This document shows positions 43,610 to 55,646 of a stretch of DNA of 58,000 nucleotides, one piece after another. Position 1 is the stretch's first letter. Every line of letters starts with the position of its first letter. Under the pieces are notes generated by a model, which saw nothing but the letters and a program-made list of their open reading frames with translations, was not told where the DNA came from and made no database searches. A program made the position numbers and the translations under genes. The DNA comes from Adiantum capillus-veneris (Eukaryota > Streptophyta > Polypodiopsida > Polypodiales > Pteridaceae): positions 63,629,753 through 63,687,752 of the forward strand of contig CM043959.1 of assembly GCA_014529385.2 (NCBI GenBank). The letters run 5' to 3'.

Positions 43610-46600
43610 ATGGCAAGTGTAGCATTTCCAACATTTAAAGGAAAGAAGGGAGAGGATTTGGTAACAGACTTCCTAGATGACTTTGAAGTATCATGTGTAG
43701 TGAGCAACAAAGATACGGATGAATACCGGGTTAGAATCTTTAAGCATCTCATGAAGCTAGAAGCTAGATCATGGTACAATGCACTTCCACAAGCAACCAA
43801 GGATGACTGGGAACCCTTAAAAACCGCTTTTAAGAGGCGCTTTGGGGGAGGTACCACTTCAGAAAAGTTGTGGGACAAGTTGAGAGACTTGAAGCAGGAG
43901 GGTCTTTTAGAATATGCCACCTATGAGTCCAAATTTGTGGATTTGTGGGAACGGTGGGTTGAGTCACTGGCTAGGGGGGAAGCTGCACCCGATTTCCTAA
44001 AAAAAGATCGGTTCACGCATGGCTTATGGCCGCTTCTCAAGGAGAAGGTGAAAGATAGATTCCCGGCTACGTACGAGTTAGCCGTTGAGATTGCTCGCCT
44101 TAAAGACAAGAAGCTGCGAATGAAAGCCAAAGAAACCGAGTCAACAGAATCAGGAACATCGTGTCGAGCAGCAACTACGACAACCACCATTCCACCACCA
44201 CCACCGGCTCTTGGGGTAAGAGATGACCAACAAGATATGTTGGCCCATATTACTGACCAACTGCAGAATTTGTCTGTCCACTTAATACAACAAGGAAGGA
44301 GTCAAGAAAGAGATCAAGACCCTGGAAGATCACAATGACAAAACAGGGAGTATCATTGCTACAACTGCGGAGAAGACGGTCACGGTATGTACTACTGTCC
44401 CAAACCACGACAAAACTATAATAGAGGAGGTAGGAGGAACCAATTGTCACCCCCTAGAGAAAGAACACCCCCACCCCGAGCACCAACCCCACCAACAAAA
44501 ATTCTACGTCCACCCTAGACACCACTACAAGCATCCATCCCACCTCTTCCACCAGCCCCACCACCTGATCGCCCTGTAAACATCATAAGGCTAGAAGAGA
44601 AAGGAAAAGCCATAGTAGTGGATCCACCCAGAGCAAAGGAGAGGGACAAGGGTAAGGACAAGGTAACCTTTTTAGAACCACTTGAAGCCATGACTGTGAA
44701 AAGAGCTAGGAGGGAGAAAGCTACACAGTCAGATGATGAGAGAAGCATGAGAGGAGAAACTAGCAAGAGGCCATCTAGGCCACGACGGAAATTGGGCATC
44801 ACCGACTTCCAGCTAGGGGAAAGTTCTAAGCCCTATGATCTAACATTGGATGCGTCAGAGCAAGGACCGAAGATTACATGGACACAGCTACTACATCTCG
44901 CACCAAAAGTAAGGCGACAATGGTCTAAAATGGTAAGTACAAGACGCTCCAAAACAAAGGTAGCCGGAGCAATTTCGGGATGCAACATGGATGACATCCT
45001 TCCAATTGTCGACGTAAACATAAAAGGAAAGAGGGTTGGAAACACTTACATTGATGGAGGTGCACAAATCTGTGTAATGAGCGAAGCTATGATGCTTCGA
45101 TTAGGGATCGAGGTTGACACGCCTTCTCCATGCAAGGCAAAGATGGCAAACAACGCAACAGTAAAGTGTGTGGGTGGGGTAAGTGCCGTGAAAATCAAAG
45201 CTTTCATCACTGAGGTAGAGGTAGATGTTTTTGTAATGCCTACTAAGGGGGAGGGCTATCCACCAATTTTGGGAAGGCCATGGTTGATGGCCATGAAGGC
45301 AAAACAGGACTGGGGTACTGGCCTTCTACACATGACCGGTAAGAAAGGGGAGACAATCTACTACGACATGAGGATTGGCAAGCAGAAGAAAATGAATCTG
45401 GAAACATCGGCAGATGAAACCACTAGCGAATCTTCCAGTTCTGAGGAGGAGACCACATCCACCGACGAAAGTGACAGTTCCATTGATGTGATGGGTATCA
45501 TTTTGAAGGATCCACAAAGGGTAAGCACAACTAGTGATCCATCACCAAAAGGGAAACCCAATGAAGAGGAGAGAAAATCACCTGGCCTAGGAGGAAGTAG
45601 GTTGAAGGGTATGTTGTCTACGGAATTAACACTTGAGGAGAAAGATAGTTTTTTGCAAATGTTGATGGGATTTCCTAACCTGTTCATTGACAACTATGAA
45701 AGAATCACATGCATTACAGTGGTGGAACATCATATTAAGCTGAAGGAAGGGGTAAAACCAGTTGTGCAAAAGCTACGACGATTGGGGTTCATACAAGAAA
45801 AGGCACTCTTGGCCGAGGTAAGGAAACTGTTGGAGGCGGGATTCATCTATCCTGTAGAAAACTCAAAATGGGTGTCACCCGCAGTGGTGACGCCTAAAAA
45901 GAATGGTAAGTGGAGGGTCTGTGTTGACTACAAACCACTAAATGCAGCTACAAAGAGAGACCACTTTCCTCTCCCTTTTTTGGATGAAATTCTGAATGAA
46001 GTAGCGGGTTTTGAATGCTATACCGTCCTCGATGGTTATTCTGGATACTTTCAAATACGCATAGCCTTGGAAGATCAACTAAAAACCACTTTTATCACGC
46101 CATGGGGTTGTTTTGCATACAGGGTTATGCCATTTGGTCTCACAAATGCACCTGCCACATTCCAAAGATATGTCACATATGTTTTTCAACCGTTCTTTGG
46201 AACATCCATAAGAGTGTTCATTGATGATTTTTGTATATATAGCTCCCGTATTTCACATTTAGAAAAGGTAACTGAAGGTTTGGCCAGGTTGCAGAGCCTA
46301 GGTGGGCAATTAAATGTGGGTAAATGCCACATTGGGGAGAGTAAAGTCATTCTACTAGGCCATGAAATTTCAGCAAAAGGTATCAACGCCGACCCAAGTA
46401 AGGTGTCCGCACTCATAGCCCTACCTTCACCAACGACCGCACATCAACTGGTCTCTTTTCTACAGAAGGTGAGGTACTTAAGTAGATTCATGCATCTACT
46501 ATCACAACTTGTTCTACCACTGCAACAACTCACTCAAAGATCAACTTTCACTTGGGACGAGGAAAGCGAACATCACTACAACAAGGTAAAGGAGGTCTTA

Positions 46601-47059
46601 GCCACTCTGCCAACTATCTCACCACCTAAGTGGGATGAAAAATTCTATGTCACCTCAAGTGTTGGTGATGACTCATTGGGGGCTGTGCTACTCCAAAAGG
46701 ATACGACGACATCTTTCATGAGGCCAATCTACTTCTCTAGTCGAATGATGACAGCAGGAGAGAAAGGTTTCACCCATGTGGAACACTTAGTCCTAGCTCT
46801 TAGATTTGCAACTACAAAGTTTAGGTCATATTTGCTGCCTAAGCAATTTGTATTTCTAACCACGGATGAAATATTTCCCTATGTTGTACAACACATGGAT
46901 GTGTCTGCTAGAATTACTAAATGGCTAGTTCGTCTGCAAGAGTTTGACTACACGGTACACGTAGAAAGCACGACAAGGGCAAGTTTTGGGGGACTCATGA
47001 CCTACCAAGTCTTTGAAAGGAAGGAGAAGTCCGATTACCTCCAGTACCACCGATGGTAG
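43610..47059 (+). pseudogene. Gag-protease-RT-RNase H polyprotein, level-3 element
   Basis: One frame from ATG 43610 with two in-frame stops (TGA 44336-44338, TAG 44516-44518, both C-to-T type). Gag capsid domain at residues 1-170 (ARSWYNALPQATKDDWEPLKTAFKRRF). A zinc knuckle CYNCGEDGHGMYYC (CX2CX4HX4C) lies just after the first stop. A basic and Pro-rich linker follows. The protease has D in YIDGGAQ at 45053-45055 and flap ILGRPWLM. RT has KNGKWRVCVDYK, DGYSGYFQI, PFGLTNAPATFQRY and the FIDDF box at 46223-46228. The first RNase H follows (GDDSLGAVLLQKD, HVEHLVLALRFA, FLTTDE); the usual Asp at its start reads Ser. The ORF ends at 47059, overlapping the next domain by ATGGTAG. Gag and Pol share one frame, so no programmed shift is needed between them. 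Confidence 0.9.
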
Positions 47060-47430
47060 AAGGAGCATACTCTCTCTACTTTGATGGAGCCTACAAGCGA
47101 GCGTCCGACAAAGCAGCTGCAGGCATAGTGGTCTTTGATGACAAAGGGACAAAGGTATTTTCGTTGGGCCAATTGTTAGATTCACATTCTTACAATGAAG
47201 CTGAGTATGCAACACTAACCAAGGGTCTACAATGGTGCGTCTCGCAAGGTATACAACGCCTTAATGTATTTGGGGATGCTCTACTTCTGGTAAGGCAAGT
47301 AAATGGAGCATGGACATGCAAGAATCCTAGTTTAAGGACTCACTTAAGTGGTGTAAAAACCTTGCTGGGTAGTTTGAAGAAGTTCAAATACACCATATCC
47401 CAAGGGCTCAAAACCAAGAAGCAGATGCCC
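47053..47430 (+). pseudogene. Second (archaeal-like) RNase H, level-3 element
   Basis: Begins in another frame from the previous domain at ATG 47053. It reads YSLYFDGAYKRASDKAAAGIVV, with the first catalytic Asp, then SYNEAEYATLTKGLQWC with the catalytic Glu, then FGDALLLVRQVNGAW with the second Asp. This is the archaeal-like RNase H that Tat-lineage Ty3/gypsy elements carry after the ordinary one, and which is thought to supply the active ribonuclease. The true frame continues through ADALASERL into the integrase linker after a frameshift near 47395. Confidence 0.85.
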
Positions 47431-48431
47431 TAGCAAGTGAAAGACTACAGGAAGTGGTGGTTGGAGCAATAAAACTAAAGCTCCCTCTATTTCAAGGAAG
47501 TGATGCCTTGCCTGACATCACGCATTTTTTGGAAATAGGGGAATGCCCATCAGATTTAACAAAGGGACAGAAGCAATGACTGACGCGGAAGGCCACAAGG
47601 TATCGACTCATCAATGACGGTTTGTACTGTAAGGGTAAGGACCAAATACTCAGGAAGGTCCCTCTCTCTCAGGAAATCACGAGAGTAATTGCTAGCTGTC
47701 ACGACGGGGTTTGTGGTGGTCACTTTGCCCTAGACATAACAAGTAGGAAAATCTTGCAAGCAGGCTTCATATGGCCTAGCCTCAACCGTGATGTACACCA
47801 CTGGTGCAAAACATGTAAGTTGTGTCAAAAGGCCGGCACTAGGTCACTTATGCTTGAACCACAGACACCTATTCTCTCATATGGCCCATTTGAAAAATGG
47901 GGTATCGATGCCATTGGGCCATTACCTAGGGCCAACTCAGGAAAATTCTACATTATCATGGGGGTCGACTACATGACTAGATGGGCAGAGGCTACAGCCA
48001 CCACTAGAATCACAGCGGTAGAGGTAGCTAAATTTATCTACGAGCACATATGCTGTAGGTTTGGCACACCTTTAGAGATCATCTCTGATAGAGGGCCAGG
48101 TTTCAGAGAAGACTTGGTAGGAGAATTAATGCAGAAACTGGGCATTACAAGGAGGCACTCTTCACCATATTACCCTCAATGTAATGGTCTAGTTGAAAAG
48201 GTAAATGGAATGGTTTCTAAAATTATTACCAAGCAGGTAAACAATCATCCCGGAGACTGGGATAAGTATCTACTACCAGCTTTATGGGCCTACAGAACTT
48301 CATTTCGTACATCCGTGGGATTCACACCATATCATCTAGTATTTGGTAAGGAAGCAATCTTGCCCATTGAAGTGCAACTACAAAGTCTCAGAGTAATGCA
48401 AGCCAACTTCAACAACCCAACATGCATTTGA
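47395..48431 (+). pseudogene. Integrase, level-3 element
   Basis: Frame open except TGA 47577-47579 (TGG decay, Trp expected). The HHCC zinc finger is ASCHDGVCGGHF..CKTCKLCQ. Catalytic core residues are all present: D in WGIDAIGP (about 47904), D in IISDRGPG (about 48087) and E in NGLVEKVNGMV (about 48195). The segment LLPALWAYRTSFRTSVGFTPYHLVFGKEA is the usual post-core region. The frame is lost near 48420, where the C-terminal module continues in another frame. The enzyme would insert element DNA into the genome; as it stands two or more lesions prevent a full product. Confidence 0.88.
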
Positions 48432-48844
48432 GAGATCACATCATCAACTTGGAAAGACTGCAACTGGATAGAGAAGAAGCAATAAATTATTATGCAGCAC
48501 AAGCAGAGCATCGATGTCTTAGCTTTAACGAGCATCTCCGGAAAAAAGAATTGAAGAAAGGAATGTTGGTGCTCCCCTACGACAATCGCTTCGACACGCG
48601 CAAGGATAAGAAACTCCTACTCCGATGGGAAGGCCCTTTCATCATCAGGAAAAAGTATGCCAATGGAAGCTACCAGCTTATGGAGGCTGATGGAAAACTT
48701 CATAAAACCAGGGTAAATGGTTGGCGACTTAAACCTTATTTTCTTCGATTTGACCAGGCTCCACCAATTGACATTCCAGATGAGAACACACCATCAGCCA
48801 CCACCTCCGACGATAATGATCAAACAGATGAGCTAGAGACATGA
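48422..48844 (+). pseudogene. Integrase C-terminal module, level-3 element
   Basis: Continuation of integrase after a frameshift. It reads a helical region (LERLQLDREEAINYYAAQ), FNEHLRKKELKKGMLVL, LLLRWEGPFIIRKKYANGSYQLMEADGK (the GPF/Y module) and NGWRLKPYF. It ends with a short acidic tail at 48842-48844. No chromodomain is seen. The polypurine tract follows within 15 bases. Confidence 0.85.
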
Positions 48845-48856
48845 ATGCCTCTAGCC

Positions 48857-48868
48857 AAAAGGGGAGGG
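48857..48868 (+). other. Polypurine tract of the level-3 element
   Basis: AAAAGGGGAGGG lies four bases before the 3' LTR start. Confidence 0.8.
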
Positions 48869-48872
48869 CTAA

Positions 48873-50193
48873 TGATGGGGGCTTTTCACAAGCCAAGCTC
48901 CCATACCCCTCTTCTCTCGTCCCCACCCCATGAAAACCCGCTCTTAGGGAGGGAGTGATAAAAATCATTGGAAAAAGTAAGAAAAAATAAAGTATGATTA
49001 TGTAAATATATAAGAAAGGTAAAATAGGCCACCTCATGCCTGCGGGGTAGCCCATCCCCACCTTGTCTCCTTTTTCTTCACTGTTGTCCCGTCGTGTGTC
49101 CATTTTCCTCTCCTCCACTCAAAAGGTCAACCCCCTCTCTCTTCCCCTTGTCCTTTCTCCTTTCTCTCTCCCCTCAAGCTACCCCACCTCTCACCAATAA
49201 TGCATTATAACTCACGATTAATGCACCCTAACTCACATGCAACTTACCCTATCTTCCAAAATAGTATACCCCACCCCCCCTTTCTCTCTCCTATCATATC
49301 CCATGACCCAAATACCCCCCTCTCTCTCTAAAGGGCGCCATGTCTCTTCTCTTGAGCTAAATAACCTCCCCCACACTCACACACACTCAGTTTCACTAAA
49401 AAAGGTGCCCACAGACCCATCCCCACCCGGTGGTTACCTGATTTTTCTTGTGTTCACACACATCTGCACATAGATTCACCTCTGAACACACTCCTCTCTC
49501 TCCCCTCTTGTAATTACTTTATTCTCCATGTCACCTCTCACTTTTTTTCATCAACCCATCTCTCTCTCTTAGTCTCTCTCTCATGAGACTGCTGTTCTGG
49601 CACATATACACACAGCCAGACAAGTGGGGCCCACAGTCACATGGCCTATGTAGATAATGATTTCTTCATTTCTAAATTCTATAATTTCTCCCCCCCTCCT
49701 CCCCTATATAAAGAGGGGTCACCATCACACAAAAACAGACAACATCACCAAAGAACACACTATGCACTGTGTGTGCCTAGTGCACACACACACACACACA
49801 CACCCACACCATCACCATCACCATCACCGCAATCACCATGCTTGTCTTAAGCATGACCTCTACACCCTTGGCTATGGAAGATGAAACTAAATGAAGGATG
49901 ATAGCCATAATCCTCGTGCGAGTCTTCGCCATCAACTCCCACCTATCCACCATGTGCTTTACCACTCTCTTCCTTCTCATTCCCCTACCCTATGCTCCCC
50001 ATTTCATCGCCTAATTCTCTAAATAAAGCTTGAGGTTTTGTGAGTATGTTTTCTTACAATGTTTTGTCCATGTGAGGTGTGCGGAATCGCCACCTAGTCT
50101 TGTGTTTTGGAGTGATCTTGTGTATGTGCGAAGGGTGTGCGGATTCGCCATCCTTTTGTGATACCTAAGTACTAAGCCGCTATACCCCCTCCC

Positions 50194-50244
<51 letters not shown>

Positions 50245-50454
50245 TGATCTCATTCCCTTTCCTTTTCATCATTACTCCCAAGCATCCATCTCTCTTGGAT
50301 GAAAACTTTGTTATGGTGGTGTGTTGTTTGCGTCCTAGCCGCTGAAGCTAGGTGGTGCCCCCTGTTTGCTTTACCATGACAGCCTCGAGACGCGCCATTC
50401 GGTCCCCGGTGTTTTAGAGGCCGTCGGGGTTCGGGGTTCGCTTTGCTCCCGTCA
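48873..50454 (+). repeat. 3' LTR of the level-3 element
   Basis: 1582 bases. It differs from the 5' LTR by an approximately 95-base extra segment at about 48957-49050, a longer (CT)n tract at 50196-50240, and scattered substitutions, by eye about 3-4 percent. Confidence 0.92.
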
Positions 50455-53400
50455 AAATCTATAAGCTTCCTTGCCTGCAACTCTTTCGAGTACATGTTCG
50501 GAATATGGTTGGGGGTAATCGTCTCTTCTAGTAGCTGCATTAACTTTTTTGAGGTCCACGCACACCCTGAGTTTCCCATTCTTTTTTGGCACGATAACTA
50601 TTGGAGACACCCATTCAGAGTGTTCAATAGGATATATGAACCCACATTTGATAAGCTTTTCTAGTTCTTCTTGAATGATCTTTGTGTACTTAGGATTCAT
50701 CGGGTAGGGTCTTTGTTGTACGGGCTTCGCAGTGCTAATCATAGGGATTGTATGTTGGACCACAGAAGGTGGAACACCTTTCATATCATGGTATGTCCAA
50801 GCGAATATGTCCTTGAATTCCTTGAGAAGCTCTTTGAGGACCGCCTCTTCAACTTCTGTGAGGTCTTGGGCAATAAAAACAGGTTTTGATTCTTCACCGG
50901 GGTCGGCTAATTCTATTTCTTTAACTATTGCCGGACCATCAAAGATTCCATTATTCCCATCGATAGGTATTCTTTGGGCTTTTTTGTACGCAACCTTTGC
51001 TTCCCCTGTGGTGTAAGATTTGAAATTTTTTGGTGCAGGATACAAGTCTGTGGATTCTGGTTGTGCTTTGGTCTGTGCTTCTATTTCTGCTTTCTTGTGT
51101 TGTCGAGCTAACTCTTGGTTTTGACGCCTCCTTGCAGTGCGGCTCAACTTTGGCTTGTCTATGATCTCTAGTTGGGCTATGTCATGGGGTCGTGGTCTAC
51201 ACCACATAACATTTTGGAGATATTCACCCTAATCGTCTACCAATTTTCGATGAGCATCACATGCTCCTATATAATTGAGCCATTCTGCTGAGGATCTCTT
51301 CTTTTTTATCATAGCACATACATTGGCTCGATATCGACGCCTTTTAAAGTTTTTCTTTTTCTTATTTGAGACCTGCTTTTGATTTGCATTTAGATCTGGC
51401 TCACTAAAGGAGTCCTCGTTGGTGTCCTCTTCATTCTCGGAGGAGCTATCATCGGTTTATGTGCTCGGTCCTTCCGAATGTTTTGACTCTGAACTTGCTC
51501 CACTCTCTAATTCATGAGATTCAGAATCCGTTTCACTTTGGAAGTCAGTGTCTGAGTCGTGTTGGTTAAAGTCTTCTATTGAGCTATCGGTGTCACTGTC
51601 AGATTGGTCCACAATTGCCTTGCCCTTAGAAGATGCATGTATGGCACTTATCATGTTCAGAGGTGCAATTTGTGGTACCTCTTCCCCCTCTGGTGTGACC
51701 CAAGTGGTTCCTCTATTTCCCCAGGTATCTATGGTTGCAGCTAGGTGTACCCAGTCTACGTTGTCTGATTCCGTCATACCCGGTAACACATCCATGTAAG
51801 GAGAATCTTGGCCAATGTCTGTATCCTTCTTACAAGTGTAACAATATTGTAGTGGGGCCGAGTGAACTGTGGTGTCAGAGCGATGATCAATAATGGTTTT
51901 ACTCCCTAAGGAGTGTACCTTACCAGTCACCAAATCCACTCTAAGGACAGAGTCTTGGAATTGCAAATAGACATGATTTTTAGACCAATCATGAACCATT
52001 TGTGCTTCCCTCATGAATGGTCATCCTAAAATCATTTCATATGACATAAGGTGTTTAGAGAAATCCATTACAATGAACGTATGTCGTACCTTGTGTCCTA
52101 GAACTTTGATCTTAAGATCCTTGAGCATCCCCATAGGTTTGGCTATGGTACCATTTGCCATCTTTACCACAATGTTAGTAATACTAAGGCGGGGTTTTCC
52201 CATGGATTCCCAACAATCTTTTGTAACGATGCTAACTCCCGCAACACCATCAAGAATTCCCTTTATAGTTAATCCCTTGGTAGTGATGGGTAGGGTCGCA
52301 TTAGACTCGTCGCCTTCAAAATACTGCCCTAATTCGTTAATGGGTACCTCGATCACAGACTCGTGTCCATCTAAGTCAAGTGATTGCACATGATTTTCCT
52401 CATCAATCATAATCGAGTCAGGCCTATTTGGTTGCGCAAACTGCGGTAATCCCGTTCGTAGCTCTCCGTTAAGGAATGCTCGAAGTGCAAGGAATAACTC
52501 AGGATCTCCATACAGCTTTGCTATGACCGTGGTTCGGACCTCAGAAGACATGAAGTCCACTAGTTTGGCAACATTCATTGGCATTTTGTAGGGTGTAGGA
52601 CCTTGACTAGAAACTGGTGAGGATGGAATCTCATATTCCTCAATGGAATCAGGTATTCCTTCGTTAAACATCCTTTCCAACAAGAAGGGTGTATGCTCAC
52701 TTTCTGATGTCCCGTCCTCACTCCCTTCTTGGATGATACTAGATATGGCTAACGGTCTATGGTTCATGTGGGGTGGATGAACTTGCGTGGGAAACACTGT
52801 GTCATGAATTTTGACATGCATGGGTTCTGGTTCTAGTTTCCTTTGAGTCTCCTCCACTAAAAATCTTAGATGTTTCACCTGCTCAATCTCGTCTACTGGG
52901 TTTGGGTACGTCCCAATCTTCTTGTTACGATTCTTCCCTTTTTGCCCCTGCGGTTTATCTTGGGGGTCTTGGATTGGATTTGGAAACACTTGTGGTGTGT
53001 TCAGAGGCTCTTTATGGTTTTCTCTTATTCGGTTTTCATTTGGTTCCATGTTACGGTTTTCTTTGTCGGTCTTTCCCTTTGTGGTATTGGTTCTAGTCTC
53101 CATTGTCTCGATTGAATCTGAATCATCCTCGAGGTCATTCATATACATGGGGTCATCTCCTGTTCCTATGTTTGTTTTGGAACTTGGCTTTGAATTTCCC
53201 GTATTCTGCGACCTCTTCCTTCGTGTCTTCTTTTTCTTTGCTTGGATAACTGACGCGGTATCTCTCTCTTCGAGGATAGGGCCTGGCCCTTGAAGCATGG
53301 ACCATGTAATCGCATAAGCGGGTGCGACGGGTGGTATTGGCGATGTCACACTAGCAATTTTGACCAAATTTAGGGGTGTGATTTTAGGCGCATTTGGGTT

Positions 53401-55110
53401 ATAGGGGCATTGACCAATCAAGTGATCTATGCCACAACGATTACATGTGAGTATTAGCATTGTAGACGTGCTCCCTTGATTCATTTGCATCTGTGCAGCA
53501 TTCTTTTGCAGCCTAATAGGGCACTCCGCTGCCCGATGTGGTCCACCACACTCGTAGCATTGAAGAGGTGGCCTCCTAGCTTGGGTGTTGATATTTTGAC
53601 CTCTGGATGCGAGAGCAGCACCTTGATAAACCGGCTTGACTTGCCCCCAACAATCTTCCATGTAGTATATAGGACACTCTTCCAATGTATCAAGTCCGTA
53701 GGCAATACTAGTGTCTATTTCCTCCTCATAGCCATATGCATAAGCATTAGATGGCTCGCAACCCACTTGGTTCATAGGGGAGACTCTTGGATGCGGGGGC
53801 TGCGGTCCTAGCACAGGAGGTGGTAGCGGTGTAGCTTGTACAACATTTTGAGATCTAGGGACCATGTGTTGCGGTAGTTGCTCAATAGGTGGAGCAGGCA
53901 TCAATACAGGAGCTCGAGGTGCATCCGTCCAGGCTACAGGTGGTCTATTTGCCATCATACGTTTGATCATTAAACAATCCTTAGCTTGGTGACCATACCT
54001 ACCACATGCGTTGCAAGTTCCATTAAATTTTACTCTAAACGTAGGGCACTCACTAGTGCTATGTGGACCTAAGAAAATGGAACACCATTGTTGCTCCCTT
54101 CTTGGATACATGTGACTATTATGAGGGGGTCGATTATCCTTAAGAGACTCTTGGATTGCCTTGGTGAGGTCTGTCAAGAATGTCTCAAATACCTTTGGCT
54201 CATTGGCAATGGGCTTTGCAGTCATGGTTTCATACTCAATGACTTGTGAGCTAGTGGATCTCGTGTCAGTAGACACCCTCATGCCTGCTATCATCAAGTT
54301 GTCCTCTAATTGGATTGCATTGGCAGTGACATCTTCCCAGGTTGTGATACCTCTAATCACTAGTCCATTTTAGATTCCTTCATTCCTCAATTCTCGAATG
54401 AATCGATCAAGCAGTTGGTTATTGTTGAAGCGCTCATTTACAGGGCAGCGAGAGTTTAAGTGCTTTAGACGACTAATGAAGCCCCTTACTGACTCTCCTT
54501 CCTTACGTTCGGCCTTCTGTAGCTGAGATGCTACACCCCAAAGCACACCTTCTCGTATGTACTCCTTTAGAAACAACCTTCGAAGGGTAGGGTAGATTGT
54601 TTTCTCGTCCACCCTTAGGGTTCTATACCAATCTCCAGCCTTCCCACTTAATGTCAAGCTTAAGGCATTGCACTTATGTAGTTCGTTGCGTTCCCCTAAG
54701 GAATCACATACTTGTTCAAACACTTCAATGTGTTTTCTAGCATCTTCGTCCCCATTGAATTTTTGCGTGAGTTTGGCAATTTATACTGCCTTACTTCTAG
54801 GCTCTCTATCAGATGCATGACACATATTTTCCGCGATAGATCAACCTATGGTTTGAGCAAACGCTGCCAAGTCACCTATGTGAGGAGGCAGGGCCGGTGG
54901 AGGTACTCTTGGAATCATATGTGGGAGAGGGACGGGTACCGGTCTTGGCATATGTGTGGATGATGCAGGATATGGAACATAACCGGGCATAGGTCCACTC
55001 GGATAAGGGCTAGGGAGCGGCACTCGAGGAGCATAAACAAGTGGTACAATTGGAGGTGTGGGGGCCATGTGTGCATAAGGGGCTAGAGGCACATACGGTC
55101 GAGGCCCCAC
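50455..55110 (-). pseudogene. Gag-protease-RT (first half) polyprotein, level-2 element
   Basis: One minus-strand frame throughout, with stops at 54841-54843, 54781-54783, 54370-54372, 52021-52023, 51457-51459 and near 51228, nearly all C-to-T type. In order: a Pro-rich segment; Gag capsid core (LTLSGKAGDWYRTLR, LRRLFLKEYI, FISRLKHLNSRCP); zinc knuckles, the first CX2CX4HX4C at 53974-54015 (CNACGRYGHQAKDC), two later ones CX2CX3HX4C (CYECGGPHRAAEC and CNRCGIDHLIGQC), plus a degenerate upstream one lacking a Cys; a long charged linker; protease-like ILDGVAGVSIVTKDCW with D at 52249-52251 but Val in place of the site Gly, and flap MILG.PFM; an acidic Ser-rich linker; RT fingers and palm to VCVDLKKVNAATRRDDYP and EAYRF at 50455, where the inner element interrupts it. 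Confidence 0.88.
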
Positions 55111-55627
55111 GGTCGAGGCCCCACGGTCGAGGCCCCATATTAGGTACTACGACACTAGGTAGTGGCACTGTGCTAACCGTAGATGTCATCGGTACATTCT
55201 CTGTCAGGCTTATCCCTGGAGTGAGCATTGTGTTTTCCTTAATAGAGGGTTGAGCCAAGTTAGGGAAGCTAAAGTTGTCGCTCGGAGGCTCATATTGCAT
55301 AGAGACCCCATGTGAAATGACGTAAGATGGGTCCATGGGACTCATTAGAGGAGTCTCCATTTGTGATAGAGTAGGCTGTTGAGCCTTGCGCGTATCCAGA
55401 AATCTCATGGTGCCAGTTGAGAGTATATTTACCCCTCGGTTTTGCCTTTCCGATTGAATAATGCCATGGATAACATTACAGATCATTTTCTGTTGATCTT
55501 CGATGCTCGTGGCACTAGAGGTGGATTGTACAATCTCTATCCATCCTACATGGTAGGCATGGCCAGAGTGTAGATCCGTCAACACCTCAGTGTGGAGGTC
55601 GTATGTCCAATGATTGTTAATGAACAA
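55010..55627 (-). pseudogene. Gag N-terminal region, part 2, level-2 element
   Basis: Open frame in a different phase from the main polyprotein. It carries polar and Pro/Ser/Thr-rich sequence (SMQYEPPSDNFSFPN) with no recognised domain. It meets the main frame at the 14-bp triple repeat at 55096-55137, whose two extra copies add 28 bases and account exactly for the phase change. Upstream it changes phase again at about 55630. It probably belongs to one long Gag N-terminal extension. Confidence 0.6.
55096..55137. repeat. Perfect 14-bp triple repeat
   Basis: Three exact copies of CGGTCGAGGCCCCA at 55096-55109, 55110-55123 and 55124-55137 inside the Gag coding region. Confidence 0.98.
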
Positions 55628-55646
55628 TCCTTCTAGAGTCGACGTG

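Larger units (their letters stand above)
41294..50454 (+). mobile_element. Plus-strand Ty3/gypsy LTR retrotransposon (level 3 of the nest)
   Basis: Inserted in the RT of the level-2 element. LTRs are 41294-42750 and 48873-50454, with TG..CA ends. Flanks AAAG (41290-41293) and AAAT (50455-50458) look like a 4-bp target duplication with one change. The interior encodes Gag, protease, RT, two RNase H domains and integrase in the same direction. The paired RNase H is the hallmark of Tat-lineage plant elements. Lesions: TGA 44336-44338, TAG 44516-44518, frameshifts near 47055, 47395 and 48420, and TGA 47577-47579. Defective but recent enough that all catalytic motifs are readable. Confidence 0.93.

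Noticed and set aside
52870-53293. Plus-strand Phe/Ser/Leu-rich open frames within the outer Gag
   Set aside because: Antisense shadows of the charged Gag linker; no start context or family.
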